A stretch of DNA of 64,000 nt from the NCBI GenBank assembly GCA_022113835.1, contig JAILWY010000013.1:15610001-15674000 (forward strand), written 5' to 3'. Source of the stretch: Atopsyche davidsoni. Its lineage: Eukaryota > Arthropoda > Insecta > Trichoptera > Hydrobiosidae. A program made the translations under genes and the position numbers. Of the stretch, positions 57,481 through 64,000 are shown piece by piece. The notes beneath the pieces are model-generated. The model did no database searches and was not told where the DNA came from. It saw nothing but the letters and a program-made list of their open reading frames with translations. Position 1 is the first letter of the stretch. Each line of letters begins with the position of its first letter.

Positions 57481-60400
57481 TTTCACGCCTCCCCACATCC
57501 ATCACACCTGACAAGTCAATGTTATTGAAAAAAACAGCCATTTTATATTTTAATTGTGGAATTTAAAAAGAAAATTGTATTTTCATTCAAGATTAAAATA
57601 AAGATCTTAATTTTATAGAATCCGAATAAACTGGTGATTTATTTATATCTTTTATTTGACAATCGAAACGGCTTAGCACGTGTGTTTGTAAATATTATAG
57701 TTTATGTATATATTTATATATGTGGATGGATTTGGTCATAAAAAACAAGATTATCACTGGTATGCAAGTCGAAATCTATTTGGCTTTGTGAACTATCGTT
57801 TCGCGAAAGTAAATAGATGTCAATTAGTGTCGGTCGCGGCTTCCTGGGGGACCCGACGCGACGGCGCCTAGTGATGGCCACCATCGACTTTATTCGAATA
57901 AATACTATAATAAACCATAAAATATTTCTCACCTATGACTACAAGACCCCCAAAGCCTCATTATCCAATCGCTAGCCAATAATAACAAAACAATCTAGGC
58001 TGTTTAAAACTCTCGATAATTTTTTTTTACTGAAAATGACCATGAGATCAAGCGCTCGTGCGAAAATCCGATTATAATTATTATTTTATTTTTTATCGAT
58101 CGTTTGAATCATATGTGTTATTTTGTAAATCAAGAAAAATGGTTTTGAAATAAAATTTGAATTGACAATTTTTTAAAATAGCTTCTGGATATTACGATAC
58201 AAAAATCCTGCAGCAGGTTTTAAAATATGACGATGTAAATAATATTTTAATCGATTGTGAATGATCGGTTACGCCCATCATTGGACAGCACACTAACGGG
58301 ACCATCGCATGATGAACTCGAGTACTCCCGAACTCGGCGACATGAACTGTTTTAGCACACATGCACTTCGTATTCACGTACACGTTCTTTAGATGTATTA
58401 ATTTTGATTCCACTGGGTCGTATATAAAATAATTGCTTTATCCAGATCCGAATTCAGGATCTCTTAATCTATAAATTAGCATGCTAATCACGAGACAGTT
58501 AAGATTTTCTGTTTCTACTTTTCAAGCAGTATACAACACTATCTCTTAGTATATTTCTGACTAAGATTGGTAAATACATATATTCCGTTCATAGTCATCT
58601 TTTCAGTTTAAAAAATCCCTTGTTTAAATTAATTACTATTAAAAAATATCCAATGGGGATGTAGAACTGTTTCGGACCGTTTTTATTTCGGCTTGGAAAG
58701 CGGGGCTGGGATTGAAATAGTTTTAGGTTTTTTTAATTATCAGTACAAAATTTCATTCTAAGCATATATTCTGTGCATTTTTACTCTGATTTTTATTTAT
58801 AAGTATAGTAATTAATTTCCCTTTATTCTTTATCTTTGCCAGTTGCTCATATGTGGTATCCAGACTTCCTCTTTTTTGCTACATTTTTTTTTAATATAAA
58901 TATTTTTTTATGAGAAGTTATCGACATATTGATTTTAAATAAATCAACATATATTTGAAAATAAATTCAGAAGTGATTAAATAAAATATATTAAAAATTT
59001 GATATATTTTTTGATTGATGGATGCAACTTTCTAATAAAAAGTTAATATCAGGTTTAATTAGATATCAATTCAGTTTAATATCTAATACGAGTTGTTTAT
59101 AGTTTACTCGGTATGTATTGACCTATAAATATAATTTGTAATCTCCGTCCTACATGTGTACGAGGCTCGGAGATAACCATTTCATCTCACAGTTGAATTC
59201 ATTTATAGAACGCAAACCAAATTGTTTTTATCAAATTTATATTCGAAAAAATAACGTAAATCAGTTTTGATGTGAATCTGAATCAAATGTATTACTCAAT
59301 TATAAACACGATGCTTATAATTTGTGTTTGATCTAACATGCATACTGTTGACTTGATTTCTTTCACTCTTCCGGTGTTTTGGTCTCCATGCTGGAACCAT
59401 CTTAAGGGGTTTAGTATTCTTAATATCTAAATATTGTTGACCTTGAAAATTAGGTTCGCGTATGATGAAGATTAATTCTACTGTCTATTTTTCTTAAAAC
59501 GTCAGAAATCGTGAAGGGATTAAAATGGTTTTATGATATCAACAGGAGCAAAGAACACTTATAATACCAACAGTTGACAAAACGAAGCAATCATCAAGAT
59601 AAATGGTCTTTTGATTTGTACCAAAATTAAAACCCTTGTACAACAGATTCAAAATTTTAAAAGTACTTTAAAAAATAACGTTGCGAAATTTATTTCCTGG
59701 TACGCCGCAGGGCTGATGGTAATATAATATGTTGTATATAGTAATAACTTAACATATATGTATAGTCAATCCATGTGGTGTTAAGATGTCTCCTTGACCT
59801 TTCAATGCTTATAATATACATAAATAAATATTTATGAATGCCGCGACCGATGAAGACACGTCGTTGCTTTTTCGAGGGGAGACTGAATGGAGATGATCTT
59901 GTATTAATATTTCTAACGTATTGCAGCCGCCCTTCCCCGAGATCCTTTGATGTAACATTTTCGTTTGATCTTCGAAAACAAGAAAAAACGAATACAATTT
60001 AAAATTAAACCTAATTATTATTATTATTTTTTTTCTTACCTTTTTGGTCGATAAAATAGCTCGAAGAACAAAAGGATGTTAATTTTCTCATTTCCATAAT
60101 TTGTACAGGCTACATTTAAAATGTTTGATCAGGTCTTGAGATGGTGTAATCTTTGTTTCTGAAGATTTGTAGCTTTAATTTTTTTTCGTCAACCTGCTTT
60201 AAGACATTATCACCACCATAATTGGGGCAAATTCACACATTCCACGAGTATATAAACCAACCGTGACTTGCGACAATCACACGATAATGTTATAAAGCTG
60301 TCTTTAGATTATATTTGCTATGCATTTTAGTTGGTGCTTAAATTTGCGTTGTATTATATAATGCAGTGGTTCTTAACAATCATCCAAATTAAGTTTTATT

Positions 60401-61772
60401 CTTGGTAGAAATTGCATTATAATTAATTGTCGAGTTGCTTGCATTCTTGATTGCTGACCGTAGAGTTTCCAATTCAAGGTTCACATAATTTTCAATATTT
60501 ATTTGTTTTTTTAATAAATCTTGAAATTTTGTATGTTTGTAATTTTATGTGTTTATTGCTGTAGTGCTAATTTTTCATGATCTTCAGAAATTATGAATAA
60601 AAAATATATATTGGACAGTCCTGGCCCAAGACACAGTAAATGCAAGTCGGATATTCAGTATCCGGTATCCGACCACTATCTGTAGCATCTCTAATTAGAA
60701 TTCATTTGTAAACATGAGTTTCATTTTATTCGATAATATGAATTTTTCTCATTATAAGCAGCCGGGGAAATCACAATTTATTTATGGGTTATTGCCGTAA
60801 TATTTTAGCATTAATAAGAATGGTAGTTGAACTTTTCTTCATAACAATGGTATTAAATAAAATGTTGAATTTCTCGGAAATTCTCATACTCTCTTTTTCA
60901 AGTCTACATTTCATTTAACTTATTTGTATGATTCAGCTACTTGATGTAATTATCAAAACAATGCGATGTTTTTATTGATACTTGAGCTATAAGTTACAGC
61001 TTTATAAATATATTATTTTTAGTGTTTCTTTATTTCATTGTATGGTTATTTTTGTCTAATTATTGTTGCTACTATTAAACATATACACCATGGTCTAAAA
61101 AGAACTCACCGCAAGGCGGTAACCATTCTTAATATCTTACTTAACCTTATACTAAGTGACATATGCAGGTATTGAATTGGAGATTCCTTTCACTACTCAC
61201 GTCCCAGTACTCCATGCTGGTTGTCAAATTTCATCTGATGTGTCTTATATTCTGGACCGATAGGACCGCCCCTCGTCTTCTCACGTGGCCGGAGTTAGGA
61301 AAATGACGTGTCTATTGTTCATGCAGGTACTTCGCCGACCTTAGATTGTTTGCCCCGTGAGAAATGGATCGAAGCCAATGTCGTTGCGAGTTGGTGACAG
61401 TGCTGTTGCTTCAGACACCAGGTGTATGTTTAAATTAACGTCACTTATTATAAAAACAAACGGACTTGCTGTCGTGAAACTCAGCACTAGTTAGAGCAAA
61501 ATACAATTGTTAACAGTTCAGTGAAATTATTGAATATCAGCAGACCCTATTCAGTATCTGCGATAAATTTTGTATTACTCTATATTTTAACAACAAGTAA
61601 ATTTATTTCAAACACCTTAACCTGTCGTAATTTTGCTATTTACATTTAAAGCTTTTCACCTTTCAGCTTTCTTATTTAGATTATTAAGTCTGTATACCTT
61701 TTTTACAATAATAAATGATAACTATAAGCATAACGGAGATTCACCAAATGTTATGTCGTCTCAGTTCTCCTT
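57481..61772. other. AT-rich intron or intergenic DNA
   Basis: Small features: a minus-strand tRNA-like segment at 58,445-58,505 (complement ctgtctcgtgattagcatgc and gatcctgaattcggatc), a lone hAT-like end cagtggttcttaac at 60,363, and a GC-richer block at 61,190-61,440 with an acceptor-like ttgttcatgcag at 61,326 but no open exon with a donor. No GALNT exon recognised. Confidence 0.35.
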
Positions 61773-62059
61773 TATGGAGTCGAAGCTCGGACATTCAATA
61801 CAGTTACTATGCGAATAATTGAGGCGGCTGGAATTTGGCTATATAGAAGAATCCTTGAGATACCATGGGTTGACTAGTAGATGAGTAAATATAGCAAGGA
61901 AAATAGGTATTAGAAGAAGGAAATTCACGTAGATGCGGAATTAGCGCCAGTAGCTGAAGATCAGAAGTGCAGCCGAATTGGTGGGACTGGCCCAGGATAG
62001 GGATATATTCAAAGAAATGGTCACCATCCTTCTATGAGGAGATGCATCAGACGAAGTAA
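61773..62059 (+). pseudogene. RTE/CR1-like LINE C-terminal fragment, sister of 25,261
   Basis: Frame from 61,773: YGVEARTFNTVTMRIIEAAG, IWLYRRILEIPWVD, then a TAG (61,875). Further on, GIRRRKFT, SAAELVGLAQDRDIFKEMVT and ILL appear in shifted frames with stops. The WLYRRIL-x-IPWVD and GLAQDR-x-x-F-x-EMV blocks are shared with the minus-strand fragment at 25,261-25,700. Reverse transcriptase and endonuclease are absent; it is a dead 3' fragment of the same LINE type. Confidence 0.8.
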
Positions 62060-64000
62060 ATAAGCACTACAAATGTTTTTCGTTATTTTTAATAGAAATT
62101 ATTAGCGTTCGTAGATGTTTTTTATTTTGATTCTTCCCGGGTCGCTTGTTTTTTTTTTTTTTTTTTTAATACTACGCCGGGTGCTGTCACTCAACTCGAC
62201 CGATCGTCTTCCACGAGGATACGGAAAAGGGTCGCACGAGCCTCTTGTATGCCAGTCGGATGATGTAAACTAAAAAAATTATAAAACCAATTAATCAATA
62301 GACCGAAGAGGCTGTCTTTGAATACCAAATATGGGTCTCGAGGCCCGGCGCATACTTTATCTAATCGACATTCGACGTTATCGAATTCATCCTGTCTACG
62401 CCACAGATGATGATAATGCTGATCGTATAAATATTTTGTGTAATATTAAGTTATTAAACGGCAATAACTTATGCTCAATGAAAATATTTTTTAGATGTAT
62501 ATTTGGCCCACTATCTGATCTAAACCATGTTTATCTTTAGGACAAGAGTATCTTGATAGTATTAATTAATGACGAGTCTTAAATCAACCGTTAAAATAAA
62601 AGTTCCCAGAGTACCTTTCTAAGTTCTCACTGTTAAGTCTAGAAATTTCTATTAAAGTTACTTTTTTATTTGCTTATATTTCTTAAATATAGATATTTAT
62701 TGTTTCATTTACTCGCGTTACGACGGTGAAAAGCTCCATGTGGATGTGAATAAATACCCGATTATTTTTCTATTCTCTAAATAGCCAAAGAGCTTGGAGT
62801 AAAGACAATTTCGCCTTTCAGAGGTTTCTTTAGACTTGATCAGATCTATTAAAGCTTCGTTAGACTAGTCTGATAAAAGACCGAGTTGCACTCAAAAGTA
62901 TTTGTATTTTCTCAGACATTTAACCACTCATATTTATTATATTTGATATATTTGAAAACCAATATATATTCTTTACAATTTCACTGTTTTCACATTATAT
63001 GCGAAAAAGAGATTCTATTGATGAATCAGACGTGTAAATGCTGCGTAAATAAATTTTGCTCGTACATAAAAATTATCGGCTATTATCACTCATATCACAT
63101 GCACTAAAATTTATTACACTACATATTTACAGTTTTATAAAACATCACTACAGGGATCAAATTATTATGTACATTAACATACGAACCTTGTGATTTTAAT
63201 TAATCAATGCGTGCTACAGAAATCCGTTAATATTATTATTTCCATGACATGTACCACGATCAGTTCCACGTCGTTAATCTGTAACACCAAAAGCGTATAA
63301 ATTGACGTGTTTTATCCAATTTCTACACTTAACTTGCTGCTCAGCTCCGATCGAGGCATCGGACGTTAAAAAAAACCAAAGCACCTCCGGCGGACAAGCA
63401 AGCCCATCCACCGAGCCCGAATGCATAAATTTCAAACTGGAGTAAGATTTCTAATATCCCACATTACACTTTATTTCGCTCCACGTGACTCGAGTGCCTC
63501 CATTGTCTGCCCGGCCGGGCCTGTTACAAAACCAAAAAAAAGTGAAAATGGTTACCTTATGCTAATTATCTAATTTCCTAGGTTGTCTCCGTTACACAAG
63601 CTGATCATTGTCTTCGGTTCCCACGCCAATGCGGAGTTATTTTCTTAGTCTACTATACTTTTGCTTTTTTATTTAATTTTCTGCAAACTCTGGTGTTATT
63701 CCCACCGCGCGGGGATCGCATGTCGGGCGAAGTGCCCGTAGCGTGTGATCGATTTACGTTTGAGATTTATGAAGCTATAATGGGAAGTACTTAACACTTC
63801 GTCTGCCGAGATAATATCTCTACCCATTGATTTCGAAGGGTTTAAATTGTCGTTAACAGATGGCTCTTCTAAAAAAATCAGATTTTTTACCCACACAGGT
63901 TTTTTTCAATACAATATGTTTTAGGCAATCACTTTACAAATGAAATGCTAAGAACATTACTTTGCGTATTTGATAGATTGAATAATTATAAAAATATTAA
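62060..64000. other. AT-rich intron or intergenic DNA
   Basis: A T-run of about 19 is at 62,149-62,167, followed by a GC-richer block (62,170-62,260). Another GC-richer block at 63,340-63,520 has aaagcacctccggcggacaa and ctgcccggccgggcctg, the latter a short palindrome. Small frames throughout are unsupported. Confidence 0.35.

Noticed and set aside
60363..60376. hAT element suggested by cagtggttcttaac
   Set aside because: Only one end seen; no complementary right end or 8-bp duplication found.

Overview
The window looks like intron-rich, repeat-rich, strongly AT-rich nuclear DNA from an insect. The evidence is the kind of mobile DNA present (I/Jockey-type and RTE-type LINE remnants, a Helitron replicase fragment, hAT, Tigger/pogo-like and Tc1/mariner-like elements, tRNA-like SINE cores), long (TA)n tracts, and no dense ORF organisation. 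Short CCTAA (TTAGG) telomere-type words fit an insect. A hemipteran is possible, but I cannot prove the order from sequence alone.

Left part (1-12,000): the 3' end of a non-LTR retrotransposon with its A-tail (1-920) abuts a Tigger-like repeat that recurs at 9,370-10,003. A Tc1/mariner-like MITE (2,858-3,091) sits inside another dispersed repeat whose empty site is readable elsewhere in the window. CpG-rich patches at about 3,680-3,860 and 10,663-10,910 carry good splice donors on the minus strand and look like non-coding first exons or promoters of a minus-strand gene lying to the left. A decayed Helitron replicase lies at 11,372-12,015.

Middle (12,000-46,900): mostly AT-rich intergenic or intronic DNA. 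A repeat family with a tRNA-like core (pol III box A and box B) framed by inverted repeats recurs here, in convergent pairs and in one head-to-tail array joined by (TA)n. Two hAT elements have 8-bp target duplications, and one keeps a transposase remnant. An RTE-type C-terminal fragment is on the minus strand at 25,261-25,700, with a sister copy at 61,773-62,059. There are also several fold-back elements and hairpins, and one short candidate coding exon (18,653-18,752).

Right part (46,900-64,000): a C-rich CpG island leads into the best host-gene feature, a first coding exon (47,271-47,363) for a type II membrane protein whose N-terminus resembles polypeptide N-acetylgalactosaminyltransferase 2. 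It ends in a phase-0 splice donor, so the rest of the window is probably its first intron; I found no further exon of that gene. Within this stretch lies the most unusual object: a tandem array of 195-bp units (52,612-53,652), arranged as near-identical 390-bp dimers, open in frame on the minus strand as a 363-residue repeat protein, with a perfect TGACGTCA palindrome in every unit.

All calls were made by eye from sequence. Most ORFs over 60 codons here are chance open frames in low-complexity DNA and are left out.
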